Assembly: GCF_014646195.1 (NCBI RefSeq)
Contig: NZ_BMMZ01000002.1
Location: 186,001-250,000 of the forward strand
Reading direction: 5' to 3'
DNA: 64,000 nt
DNA from: Microlunatus endophyticus
Lineage (GTDB): Bacteria; Actinomycetota; Actinomycetes; Propionibacteriales; Propionibacteriaceae
The position numbers and the translations under genes were made by a program. This document shows positions 28,664 to 37,253 of the stretch, piece by piece. Numbering within the stretch: position 1 is the stretch's first letter; each line of letters opens with the position of its first letter. The notes beneath the pieces were generated by a model, which did not search any database, was not told where the DNA came from, and was given only the letters and a program-made list of their open reading frames with translations.

Positions 28664-30676
28664 GTGTCGCCTACTCCCGTCGAGCCGCCGGAGAATCCGG
28701 TCGCGCGGGTCGTGGTCGATGTATCGCTGCCGCACCTGGACCGGCCCTTCGATTACGCGGTGACGGCCGCCCAGGATCTCGACGCGGTGCCCGGTGCCCG
28801 GGTCCGGGTGCGGTTCGCCGGCAAGTTGCGGGACGGTTTCATCCTCGAACGGGCGGCCGACACCGACCATGCCGGCACCCTGGCGCCGCTGTACAAGGTC
28901 GTGTCCGCCGAACCGGTGCTGACTCCCGAGGTCGACCGCCTGGTCCGTTCGGTGGCCGATCACTACGCCGGCTCGTACGCCGATGTGCTGCGGCTTGCGG
29001 TGCCACCTCGCCACGCGGCAACTGAGAAGGCGACCAGGCCGCAGCGGCCCCCGGTGGCGCCGCAGCCGGGCGACGGGCCGTTCGCCGGGTACCCGACCGG
29101 ACCGGCGTTCCTGGCGGCACTGCGCCGGGGCGACAGTCCGCGGGCTGCCTGGCAGCTGATGCCGGCGGCCGACCCGGTCGGCGACTGGGCCGCCGGACTC
29201 GCTACCGCAGCGGCCGCGACCCTGGAAGCAGGCCGGGGGAGTCTGCTGATCGTCCCGGACCTGCGTGATCTCGACCGGCTCCGGGTCGCATGCCGGGAGT
29301 TGCTCGGCGAGCAGGGATTCGTCGCGCTCACCGCGGATCTGGGACCCGCGGCCCGCTACCGGGCCTTCCTGGCAGCAGTCCGCGGCGATGTCCGGGTGGT
29401 GATCGGGACGCGTGCGGCCGCCTTCGCACCGGTCCGCGATCTCAGCCTGGTGGCCCTGTACGACGACGGCGACGACCTGCTGGCCGAGCAGCGGGCGCCG
29501 TATCCGCATGCCCGGGAGGTGCTGGCGATCCGGGCCGCCGACGTCGGGGCTGCGGTCCTGATCGCCGGCTACAGCCGCAGCTGCGAGGTGCAGCGAATGG
29601 TCAACCGGCAGTGGTTGATCCCGCTGGTCGCGGAGCGCGGTCAGCTGCGCCGGACCGCGCCGCGGACCCGGATCGCCGCCGACACCGACCAGGCGCTGGC
29701 GCGGGACCCCGCGGCTCGGGCAGCGCGGCTGCCGCACGATGTCTTCGAGACCATCCGGGTCGGGCTGGCGGCCGGGCCGGTCCTGGTGCAAGTGCCCCGG
29801 GCGGGCTACCTGACCAGCCTGGTCTGTCAGGACTGCCGGGAGCCGGTGCGCTGTGGCCACTGTCACGGCCCGGTCCGGGCGGGCCGCGCCGACCACGGTG
29901 CGGACGACTACGGCCGTACGGTCATGCTGTCCTGCCGGTGGTGCGGGCGGATGCTGCCGCAATGGCAGTGCCCGACCTGTGGATTCCGGCGTTGGCGGGC
30001 GCCGGTCGTCGGCGCCGCCCGGACCGCCGAGGAGCTGGGCCGCGCGTTCCCGTCGACGACGGTGCGCCAGTCGATGGGCGGCAGCGTGCTGGACCGGGTG
30101 CCGTCGACCCCGGCCCTGGTCGTGGCCACGCCGGGTGCCGAACCCCCGGCCGACGACGGCTATGCGGCCGCTGTCCTGCTCGACACCGGGCTGATGCTGC
30201 TGCGTGCCGACCTGCGGGCGTCGGAGGAGGGGCTGCGGCGGTGGCTCAACGTCACGGCGCTGGTCCGCCCGGGTGAACAGGGCGGGACCGTGATCGCCGT
30301 GGGGGACACCGGGTCCCGCCCGCTGCAGGCTTTGGTGCGTACGGATCCAGCCGGATTCGCCGCGCGGGAGCTGGCCGAGCGCGCCGAGGCGCGGTTTCCG
30401 CCGGCGGTGAAGCTGATCACCGTGGACGGCAGGACGGAGTCACTGGCCGACTTCACCGGGCTGCTCGAACCACCGGAGCCGACCGAGATCCTCGGGCCGG
30501 TCGAACTCGGCCCGAACGCCACCGGCGACGTCATGATCAACAGACTCACCCTGCGCTCGCCGCTGACCGTGGGGAACCGGCTGACGGCTGCCGTGAAGGC
30601 GGTCAGTGCCACACGCTCGGCGAAGAAGGCCGAGGGAGCGTTGCGGATCCAGGTTGATCCGGTGGAGATCGGCTGA
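28664..30676 (+). CDS. priA: Primosomal protein N' (PriA), actinobacterial form without helicase motifs
   Basis: A 670-residue replication-restart protein homologue. The N-terminal 3' DNA-binding domain is present (VARVVVDVSLPHLDRPFDYA). The zinc-binding module keeps all eight cysteines as four pairs: CQDC, CGHC, CRWC and CPTC. The helicase core is degenerate. No GKT Walker A loop occurs where expected, around residues 175-190, and the DEEH box is replaced by LYDDGDD. This loss is known for actinobacterial PriA, which is thought to act without unwinding activity. The GTG at 28664 is chosen; longer in-frame sequence upstream is antisense to the TPR gene. fmt follows. Confidence 0.92.
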   Translation: MSPTPVEPPENPVARVVVDVSLPHLDRPFDYAVTAAQDLDAVPGARVRVRFAGKLRDGFILERAADTDHAGTLAPLYKVVSAEPVLTPEVDRLVRSVADHYAGSYADVLRLAVPPRHAATEKATRPQRPPVAPQPGDGPFAGYPTGPAFLAALRRGDSPRAAWQLMPAADPVGDWAAGLATAAAATLEAGRGSLLIVPDLRDLDRLRVACRELLGEQGFVALTADLGPAARYRAFLAAVRGDVRVVIGTRAAAFAPVRDLSLVALYDDGDDLLAEQRAPYPHAREVLAIRAADVGAAVLIAGYSRSCEVQRMVNRQWLIPLVAERGQLRRTAPRTRIAADTDQALARDPAARAARLPHDVFETIRVGLAAGPVLVQVPRAGYLTSLVCQDCREPVRCGHCHGPVRAGRADHGADDYGRTVMLSCRWCGRMLPQWQCPTCGFRRWRAPVVGAARTAEELGRAFPSTTVRQSMGGSVLDRVPSTPALVVATPGAEPPADDGYAAAVLLDTGLMLLRADLRASEEGLRRWLNVTALVRPGEQGGTVIAVGDTGSRPLQALVRTDPAGFAARELAERAEARFPPAVKLITVDGRTESLADFTGLLEPPEPTEILGPVELGPNATGDVMINRLTLRSPLTVGNRLTAAVKAVSATRSAKKAEGALRIQVDPVEIG

Positions 30677-30716
30677 GCGAGCCGCCGATCACGGCCTGCT
30701 TGCAGCATGATCCCTC

Positions 30717-30722
30717 TAGACT
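30717..30722 (+). promoter_or_regulatory. Candidate -10 box for a leaderless fmt transcript
   Basis: TAGACT ends 8 bases before the fmt GTG at 30731, so transcription would begin at or next to the start codon. No Shine-Dalgarno sequence is visible. Confidence 0.45.
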
Positions 30723-30730
30723 CGGCCGGC

Positions 30731-31657
30731 GTGAGACTTGTCTTCGCCGGAACCCCGGACGTGGCCGTGCCGTCGCTGCAGGCATTGCTGGAATCCGACC
30801 ACGAGGTGGTCGCGGTCGTCACCCGGCCGGATGCCCCCAGTGGCCGCGGCCGCCGGTTGCAGGCGAGTCCGGTCGCCGAGCGGGCCGCCCGCGAAGGACT
30901 GGAGATCCTGAGACCGGAACGTCCCCGGGACCCCGACTTCATCGCCCGGCTGACCGAACTGGCCCCGGACTGCTGCCCGGTGGTCGCGTACGGGGCGTTG
31001 ATCCCGCAACAGGTGATCGACATCCCGGCCCACGGGTGGGTGAACTTGCACTTCTCGTTGTTGCCGGCCTGGCGCGGGGCCGCCCCGGTGCAACATGCGG
31101 TGATCAACGGCGACCCGGTCACCGGGGCCGCGACCTTCTCGCTGGTCAGGGAGCTCGACGCCGGGCCGGTCTACCGGACGATCACCGAACCGATCGGCCC
31201 CACGGACACCGCCGGCGACCTGCTGCAACGATTGTCGGTCTCGGGAGCGCGGCTGCTGGTGGAAACCCTGGACGGCATCGCCGCCGGCGATCTCGAGCCG
31301 GTACCGCAGCCGACCGAGGGGATCAGTCCGGCGCCCAAGATCACCGTCGAGGACGCCAAGATCAACTGGGCCGACAGCGCGTTGACGGTCGACCGGCTGA
31401 TCCGCGGCTGCTACCCGGCGCCCGGGGCCTGGAGCACTTTCCGCAACGAGCGTTTCAAGATCAACTCTGCTACTCCCGATGATCGTGATGATCTTGGTCC
31501 GGGGGTCCTCGAGGTCACGAAGCGATCGGTCCGGGTCGGTACCGGTCGGGGGAGTCTGCTGCTCGGACGGGTCCAGGCACAAGGCAAGAAGCCCATGCAG
31601 GCGGCGGATTGGGCCCGCGGGGTGCAATTCGTCCCCGATGAGTCACTGGGCGAATGA
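30731..31657 (+). CDS. fmt: Methionyl-tRNA formyltransferase
   Basis: A 308-residue enzyme that formylates initiator Met-tRNA using 10-formyltetrahydrofolate. [20 protein letters not shown] begins the Rossmann-like domain. The catalytic signature is seen as [20 protein letters not shown], with Asn/His/Asp in the usual order. The C-terminal OB-like domain binds tRNA. The GTG at 30731 gives family length, although no ribosome binding site precedes it (see the TAGACT box). The stop overlaps the rsmB start by four bases. Def (peptide deformylase), often adjacent, is not present here. Confidence 0.96.
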   Translation: MRLVFAGTPDVAVPSLQALLESDHEVVAVVTRPDAPSGRGRRLQASPVAERAAREGLEILRPERPRDPDFIARLTELAPDCCPVVAYGALIPQQVIDIPAHGWVNLHFSLLPAWRGAAPVQHAVINGDPVTGAATFSLVRELDAGPVYRTITEPIGPTDTAGDLLQRLSVSGARLLVETLDGIAAGDLEPVPQPTEGISPAPKITVEDAKINWADSALTVDRLIRGCYPAPGAWSTFRNERFKINSATPDDRDDLGPGVLEVTKRSVRVGTGRGSLLLGRVQAQGKKPMQAADWARGVQFVPDESLGE

Positions 31658-33012
31658 GTCCACGGAACCAGGCCCGCTCCGGTGCCAGCGATCCGGCACG
31701 CACGCTGGCCTTCGACGCGTTGCGCGAGGTGCACAGCCAGGACGCGTACGCCAACCTCGTGCTGGCTCGGTTGCTGCGGGAACGCAGATTGTCGGTACGC
31801 GACGCTGCCTTCGCCACGGAACTCCTGTCCGGCACTTGCCGGCTGCAGGGCAGCTACGACGTGATCATCGAAGCGGCATCAGGCCGCGGACTGTCGTCGC
31901 TGCAGCCGGCCGTGGTCGATCTGCTTCGGCTCGGCGCGCACCAGGTGCTGTCGATGCGGCTGCCGGACCGCGCCGCAGTCTCGGCCACGGTGGAACTAGC
32001 GGCGGCGACGGTGGGCCGTCGGGTGACCGGGCTGGTCAACGCCGTGTTGCGCAGGATCACCGTGCGCTCCTACGACGACTGGGTGGCCGAGCTGTCCGCC
32101 GGTCTCGACGACCGGGACGCCCTGGCGCTGCGAACGGCGCATCCACGGTGGATCGTCGACTGCTACGCCGACCTGCTGCCCGCCGAGGAGGTCGAGACCG
32201 CGCTGCTGGCCAACAACACCCAGCCGGTCACCACCCTGGCCGTACGCCCCGGGCTCGCCTCGGTCGAGGAGTTGGAGGCCGATGGTGCCGAAGCCGGGCG
32301 GTGGTCCCCGTACGCCGCGACGATCACCGGGGATCCCGGTCGACTGCCGGCTGTCCGGGAAGGGCGGGCCGGCGTCCAGGACGAGGGCTCGCAGCTGGTC
32401 GCCCTGGCCTTGGCGCGGGCCGCAGCCGGGCCCGGCCCGTGGCTGGACCTGTGTGCCGGGCCGGGTGGCAAGTCGGCCCTGCTCGCCGGGCTGGCCGGCG
32501 CCCAAGGCGCTCTCTTCGTCGCGAGCGAGCCGGCCCGGCACCGGGCCGCACTGGTGCAGTCCGCTCTCCGGGGCTATCCCGCCGACGGCGGTCGCGTCGT
32601 GCTCGCCGCCGACGGCACCTGCCCGCCGTGGAAACCGGACTCGTTCGCCCGGGTGCTGGCCGACGTCCCCTGTACCGGCCTGGGCGCGCTGCGGCGCAGA
32701 CCGGAGTCCCGCTGGCGGCGGCCGCCCGAGGCGGTCACCGAGCTGCATCCGCTGCAGCGCGCACTGCTCGGGTCGGCACTACAGTCCGTGCGGCCCGGTG
32801 GAGTGGTCGCCTATGTCACCTGTTCGCCGCATCACGACGAGACAGCGGTCGTCGTCGAGGAGGCGTTGGCCGGACGCGAGGACCTGGAGTTGCTCGACGC
32901 CCCCGCGCTGGTCCCCGAGGTACCGGACGCTGCGTTGGGAGCGTTCCTCCAGCTGTGGCCGCACCGCCACGGCACCGATGCGATGTTCCTGGCGCTCGTT
33001 CGCCGGCTGTGA
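31654..33012 (+). CDS. rsmB: 16S rRNA (cytosine-967-C5)-methyltransferase RsmB (Sun)
   Basis: A 452-residue SAM-dependent enzyme. Residues ~10-150 are a NusB-like RNA-binding domain ([20 protein letters not shown]). The rest is the Rossmann methyltransferase: [20 protein letters not shown] is motif [18 protein letters not shown] carries the Cys that releases product, and [11 protein letters not shown] has the nucleophilic Cys. Both cysteines are intact. It overlaps fmt by four bases. The fmt-rsmB-rpe order is conserved in actinobacteria; here a lipid-kinase-like gene lies between rsmB and rpe. Confidence 0.94.
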   Translation: MSPRNQARSGASDPARTLAFDALREVHSQDAYANLVLARLLRERRLSVRDAAFATELLSGTCRLQGSYDVIIEAASGRGLSSLQPAVVDLLRLGAHQVLSMRLPDRAAVSATVELAAATVGRRVTGLVNAVLRRITVRSYDDWVAELSAGLDDRDALALRTAHPRWIVDCYADLLPAEEVETALLANNTQPVTTLAVRPGLASVEELEADGAEAGRWSPYAATITGDPGRLPAVREGRAGVQDEGSQLVALALARAAAGPGPWLDLCAGPGGKSALLAGLAGAQGALFVASEPARHRAALVQSALRGYPADGGRVVLAADGTCPPWKPDSFARVLADVPCTGLGALRRRPESRWRRPPEAVTELHPLQRALLGSALQSVRPGGVVAYVTCSPHHDETAVVVEEALAGREDLELLDAPALVPEVPDAALGAFLQLWPHRHGTDAMFLALVRRL

Positions 33013-33123
33013 TCCGCGAGCCACGGCGCAGTGTGGGTACTGAGCGGTGGTGACCGACACGACGATCCCCACTGCGGCTTCGCCCGTGACTCCCGAGGAC
33101 GGCTGCACCCAGGCCGGTCGCAG

Positions 33124-34044
33124 ATGACCGATCGGCGGCTGGCCGTCATCTCCAATCCGGCCAAGATCAGCGATCGGTTCGCCGAACTGCTCACCGAGCG
33201 TGCCCGGAGGGCCGGCTGGGCCGATCCGGTATGGCTCGAGACCAGTACGGATGACCCCGGGCGTGCAGTGGCCCGACAGGCGGTCTCCGACGGGGCCCGG
33301 CGGGTGCTGGCGGCGGGCGGCGACGGCACCGTCCGGGCGGTCGCCTCCGGGCTGGCCGACTCCGACGCGTCGCTCGGCATCATTCCCGCCGGGACCGCCA
33401 ATCTGCTGGCGCGCAATCTCGGCATCCCGCTGACCGAGCCCGAGGCAGTGGACGTCGCCCTCGGCCAGCGGACGCGCAGTCTCGACCTGGTCCGGATCAC
33501 CACCGACGACGGGGTGTCCGACCGGTTCGCGGTGATGGCCGGCATCGGGCTGGACGCCGCGATCATGAGCAGCAGTGACTCTGTGCTCAAGGACAAGACC
33601 GGTTCACTGGCCTATGTGGTCGCAGCCGCCCGGGAGCTGGGCCGGGAGCCGCGGACGATGCGGATCAGGGTTGACAACGGCCCGGTGCTGCGGCGCCGGG
33701 CGATGATCTGCCTGGTCGGCAACGTCGGAGCGATCCAGGGCCAGATCGAGCTGATCCCGAACGCCAAGCCCGACGACGGGCTGATCGACGTTGTGGTAGC
33801 CAGCCCGACCCGGCTCCGGCACTGGATCCGGGTCGCGATCCGACTGATCACCCGCAGACAGCGATCCGGAGATCGGGTGGACCAACTGATCGGGCGTCGG
33901 GTCGAGGTGCTGATGGACGAGCCGGACGAGTACGAGCTCGACGGCGACACGATGGGCAGCTGCCGCCGGCTGGTGGCCGAGGTCGAGCCCGGAGCGCTGC
34001 AGGTCTGCGTCGCGGCCACGGAGTCGGGGCGGGCGGCCCGATAG
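33124..34044 (+). CDS. Diacylglycerol/sphingosine kinase-family lipid kinase
   Basis: A 306-residue DAGK-catalytic-domain protein (YegS/DagK/LCB5 group), likely phosphorylating a lipid or polyprenyl alcohol. The catalytic loop is AAGGDGTVRAVASGLADS, and the substrate segment is GIIPAGTANLLARNLGIP. EYELDGDTMG near the C-terminus matches the family motif that ends DGE/DGD. ATG at 33124 is used, 111 bases after rsmB. The rpe TAGACT box lies across its stop region. The precise lipid substrate cannot be told. Confidence 0.88.
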   Translation: MTDRRLAVISNPAKISDRFAELLTERARRAGWADPVWLETSTDDPGRAVARQAVSDGARRVLAAGGDGTVRAVASGLADSDASLGIIPAGTANLLARNLGIPLTEPEAVDVALGQRTRSLDLVRITTDDGVSDRFAVMAGIGLDAAIMSSSDSVLKDKTGSLAYVVAAARELGREPRTMRIRVDNGPVLRRRAMICLVGNVGAIQGQIELIPNAKPDDGLIDVVVASPTRLRHWIRVAIRLITRRQRSGDRVDQLIGRRVEVLMDEPDEYELDGDTMGSCRRLVAEVEPGALQVCVAATESGRAAR

Positions 34045-34047
34045 ACT
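34042..34047 (+). promoter_or_regulatory. Candidate -10 box for a leaderless rpe transcript
   Basis: TAGACT overlaps the stop codon of the lipid kinase gene and ends 6 bases before the rpe GTG. The spacing matches leaderless actinobacterial promoters, and no Shine-Dalgarno sequence is present. Confidence 0.5.
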
Positions 34048-34053
34048 TACCGC

Positions 34054-34728
34054 GTGCCGGAAGCCAGCAATCGTAGGAACAAGATCATGCCGAGCATCCT
34101 GTCGGCCGATTTCGCCAACCTGCAACGCGAGATCGAGCGGGTGCCCGGCGCCGACGCGTTGCACATCGACGTGATGGACAACCATTTCGTCCCGAATCTG
34201 ACGCTCGGCCTGCCGGTGGTGGAGGCGATCCGCACGATCACCGACAAGTTCCTCGACATCCATCTGATGATCGAGGACCCCGATGTCTGGGCACCGGCCT
34301 ATGCGGAGGCCGGAGCGGAGTCGGTGACCTTCCACCTCGAGGCAGCCAAGGCGCCGGTCCGGTTGGCTCGTGAGCTGCGGTCGAAGGGCGCCAGAGTCGG
34401 GATGGCGCTGAAACCGGCGACCCCGGTCGAGCCGTACGCCGAACTGCTGGCCGAGATCGACATGATCCTGATCATGACTGTCGAGCCAGGCTTCGGCGGC
34501 CAGAAGTTCCTGGACCTCACGTTGCCCAAGATCACCAAGGCCCGGGAGTTGATCAACGGGCGCGGCGGCGACATCTGGCTCCAGGTCGACGGGGGAGTCT
34601 CGGCCGAGACCATCGAGCGCGCCGCCGGCGCCGGTGCGGACGCGTTCGTCGCCGGCTCGGCGGTCTTCGGCGCCGACGACCCGGACTCCATGATCAGCTC
34701 ACTGCGGTCGCTGGCCGACAAAGCTTGA
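34054..34728 (+). CDS. rpe: Ribulose-phosphate 3-epimerase
   Basis: A 224-residue TIM-barrel enzyme interconverting ribulose-5-phosphate and xylulose-5-phosphate in the pentose phosphate pathway. [31 protein letters not shown] and [18 protein letters not shown] carry the catalytic Asp and metal-binding His. [16 protein letters not shown] is the flexible loop, and [19 protein letters not shown] the second Asp and phosphate site. The start is the GTG at 34054. A hairpin follows the stop and ends the rsmB-rpe block; riboflavin genes often found next are absent. Confidence 0.96.
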   Translation: MPEASNRRNKIMPSILSADFANLQREIERVPGADALHIDVMDNHFVPNLTLGLPVVEAIRTITDKFLDIHLMIEDPDVWAPAYAEAGAESVTFHLEAAKAPVRLARELRSKGARVGMALKPATPVEPYAELLAEIDMILIMTVEPGFGGQKFLDLTLPKITKARELINGRGGDIWLQVDGGVSAETIERAAGAGADAFVAGSAVFGADDPDSMISSLRSLADKA

Positions 34729-34742
34729 AACCGAAGTCTGAA

Positions 34743-34782
34743 AATAAGCCCGGTATTCCCTGCTGCTCAGGGCGGGATTATT
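34743..34782 (+). terminator. Hairpin terminator after rpe
   Basis: A stem of AATAAGCCCG paired with CGGGATTATT (one mismatch), an internal GTATT bulge, then CCCTG/CAGGG around CTGCT. The right arm overlaps the -35 of the next promoter by two bases. Confidence 0.6.
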
Positions 34783-34810
34783 GACAACGTATGCCGTGGT
34801 CGCATATAAC
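34781..34810 (+). promoter_or_regulatory. Consensus promoter of the PadR-sulfatase-MFS operon
   Basis: TTGACA (34781-34786), an 18-base spacer and TATAAC (34805-34810) form the best sigma70-type promoter in the window. Transcription would start near 34817, inside the palindrome that follows. Confidence 0.75.
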
Positions 34811-34814
34811 ACTC

Positions 34815-34840
34815 TTCATATGTGAGTTCTCACATATGAA
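34815..34840. promoter_or_regulatory. Perfect 12 bp inverted repeat, likely PadR operator
   Basis: The arms TTCATATGTGAG (34815-34826) and CTCACATATGAA (34829-34840) are exact inverse complements around TT. The site begins 4 bases after the -10 box and covers the expected start of transcription, an ideal position for repression. It lies 26 bases before a padR-type gene. PadR proteins commonly bind ATGT/ACAT inverted repeats, which this site contains. Confidence 0.75.
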
Positions 34841-34866
34841 CTGATGCAGAACTGCGAACAGGGACG

Positions 34867-35457
34867 ATGAAGTTCGAATACGTGATCTTGGGATTGCTGT
34901 CCTGGCGGCCCTTCAGCGGCTACGACCTGGCCAAACACCTCGAGGTCGAAGGCCGGTTCCTGAAGAACAAGGTGCACCTGAGTCAGGTCTACCGGCTGCT
35001 GGCACGGATGGTCGATTCCGGTTGGGTGCAGTACGAGGTCGTGGTCAACGACGGTCGACCGGACTCCAAGATCTACCGGCTGACCGATCTCGGAGTCGCC
35101 ACCCTGACCGATTGGGTGCGCAGCCCGTAAGAGCCCTCCACACGCTTTCAGGACCCGGAGTTCATGGTGCGGTTCAACTTCGGTGGCCCGTTGGACAGGG
35201 ACGCCTTGATCAGTCTGGTGCGAGTCGAGTTGGAGACCCGTCGCAACCAGGTGGCGAGATTCCGCACCCGGGATCGCAGCATCAAGGATCTGAGGCCGAT
35301 CGACGGCGTGGACATCCATCTGGTGCAGCGGCTCAGTGACCTGGGGCATGAGCACGGTGCCTCGGCGATCGATCACTGGATCGCCTGGTTGCAACGGGTG
35401 CTGGACGAACTCGAGCAAGATCATCATCTGAATCGGACCAAGGAGCACAGCGCGTGA
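34867..35457 (+). pseudogene. PadR-family regulator interrupted by an in-frame TAA
   Basis: The reading frame is continuous from 34867 to 35457 (196 codons) except for one TAA at 35128-35130. Before it, residues 1-87 are a complete PadR winged helix: FEYVILGLLSWRPFSGYDLA, LSQVYRLLARMVDSGWVQYE, and the wing YRLTDLGVATLTDWVRSP. After it the same frame resumes as EPSTRFQDPEFMVRFNFGG and the helical C-terminal domain that dimerizes (HWIAWLQRVLDELEQ). Relatives read straight through at this point, so the TAA looks like a point nonsense change. The upstream piece alone would lack the dimer domain; a downstream ATG at 35164 could restart. The stop overlaps the sulfatase GTG. Confidence 0.75.
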
Positions 35458-37253
35458 AGGCCATCATGGTCATGTTCGACACCCTGAATCGCAGGTTCCT
35501 GCCTCCCTACGGCAACGACTGGGTCCATGCGCCGAACTTCCGGCGGCTGGCTGAGCGGACGGCGACCTTCGACACGTGCTATGCGGGCAGCATGCCGTGC
35601 ATGCCGGCCCGGCGGGAGATGCACTCGGGTCGGCACAACTTCCTGCATCGCGGCTGGGGCCCGCTGGAGCCGTATGACGACTCGATGCCGGAGATTCTGA
35701 AGGACAACGGGATCTACACGCACCTGGTGACCGATCACCAGCACTACTGGGAGGACGGCGGTGCGACCTACCACAATCGCTTCCGCAGTTACGAATTCTT
35801 CCGCGGCCAGGAGGGCGATGCCTGGAAGGGGCACGTAGCGGACCCGGAGATCCGCCCGAACCTGAAGGCGATACGTCCCTCGATGTTCCGGCAGGATGTG
35901 ATCAACCGGCAGTATCTGACCGGGGTCGATGATCATCCGCAGACCAGGACCTTCGACGCCGGTCTGCACTTCATCCGTACCAATCATGATCAGGACGACT
36001 GGTTCTGCCAGATCGAGACCTTCGATCCGCACGAGCCGTTCTACAGCTTCGCCCAGCACAAGTCGCATTACCCGCACGACTACGACGGTCCGGACTTCGA
36101 CTGGCCCGATTACAAGCAGGTGCTGGAATCCCCGGAGCAGACCGAGCACCTGCGCTACGAGTACGCCTCGCTGTTGTCGATGTGCGACGAGTCGCTGGGC
36201 CGGGTACTGGACACGATGGATGATCTTGACCTGTGGGAGGACACGATGCTGATCGTCTGCACTGATCACGGATTCCTGCTCGGCGAGCACGGCTGGTGGG
36301 GCAAGAACGTCCAGCCCTGGTATGACGAGACGATCCACACGCCGCTGTTCATCTGGGATCCGCGATCACGTGTGCAGGGCGAACGCCGCGCCGCCATGGT
36401 GCAGACGATCGACTTCGCGCCGACGCTGCTGGAGTACTTCGGCATCGACCGCACCCCGGACATGCTGGGCGTACCGCTGCGAGACGTTGTCGCCTCCGAC
36501 CAGCCGGTGCGGGCGGCCGGCCTGTTCGGCGGATTCGGCGGCCACGTCAGCGTCACCGATGGTCGCTATGTCTACATGCGCGCCCCGGTTCGCGCGGACA
36601 ACACCCCGCTGGTCGAACACACCCTGATGCCGACCCACATGCGTGGCCGCTTCACACCGGCCGAGCTTCGCGATGCCGAACTCGTGCCGCCGTTCGGATT
36701 CACCAAAGGCGTCCCGCTGCTGAAGGTCCCGGGGCAGGCGATGTCGAGCCCGTACGCCTTCGGCACCCTGCTGTTCGACCTGCAGTCGGATCCCGGGCAG
36801 GAACATCCGCTGCGGGACGACGAACTCGAACTGACGATGATCGATCACCTGGTGGGCCTGATGCGGATCAACGAGGCACCGGCCGAGCAGTACGAGCGCC
36901 TGGGCCTGCCAGCCGAGGGACCTGTCGGGCGCGAACATCTGTTGGTCGAACGGCAGTGGCCCCAGGTCGACGCGTCGCTGGCTGGACCGCCGGATCCGTC
37001 CGAGTATCCGTCCGGGCCGCTGAGCGCTCACACTCCGCTGCATCAGCTGCTCGCCGATCCCGACGCCCGAGCTGTCGTGATCCGGCACCTGCCCCAGGCA
37101 GCCGGCGAGCCATTGGCGTCGATCGGCCGGGACCTCTCACTGATCCAGATCGCGGCGTTCGCGATCGGACTGCTGCCGATTCCAGTGTTGACATCCCTGT
37201 CCGACGATCTCGCTGCACTGACGGTGCCGGCGGAGAAGGCTGATCGCAGATGA
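35454..37253 (+). CDS. Sulfatase of the formylglycine-dependent type I family
   Basis: A 599-residue alkaline-phosphatase-superfamily hydrolase, probably removing sulfate esters. Asp9 in MVMFDTLNRRF is a metal ligand. The active-site cassette C-x-P-x-R is CMPAR at residues 49-53, where Cys49 would become formylglycine. LIVCTDHGFLLGEHGWWGK provides the metal-binding Asp-His and active-site Lys. No signal peptide is present, so it acts in the cytoplasm on an imported substrate, consistent with the adjacent transporter. The GTG start overlaps the padR stop, and the stop overlaps the MFS start. The C-terminal ~90 residues are a helical extension. No sulfatase-maturating enzyme is in the window. 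Confidence 0.87.
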   Translation: MKAIMVMFDTLNRRFLPPYGNDWVHAPNFRRLAERTATFDTCYAGSMPCMPARREMHSGRHNFLHRGWGPLEPYDDSMPEILKDNGIYTHLVTDHQHYWEDGGATYHNRFRSYEFFRGQEGDAWKGHVADPEIRPNLKAIRPSMFRQDVINRQYLTGVDDHPQTRTFDAGLHFIRTNHDQDDWFCQIETFDPHEPFYSFAQHKSHYPHDYDGPDFDWPDYKQVLESPEQTEHLRYEYASLLSMCDESLGRVLDTMDDLDLWEDTMLIVCTDHGFLLGEHGWWGKNVQPWYDETIHTPLFIWDPRSRVQGERRAAMVQTIDFAPTLLEYFGIDRTPDMLGVPLRDVVASDQPVRAAGLFGGFGGHVSVTDGRYVYMRAPVRADNTPLVEHTLMPTHMRGRFTPAELRDAELVPPFGFTKGVPLLKVPGQAMSSPYAFGTLLFDLQSDPGQEHPLRDDELELTMIDHLVGLMRINEAPAEQYERLGLPAEGPVGREHLLVERQWPQVDASLAGPPDPSEYPSGPLSAHTPLHQLLADPDARAVVIRHLPQAAGEPLASIGRDLSLIQIAAFAIGLLPIPVLTSLSDDLAALTVPAEKADRR

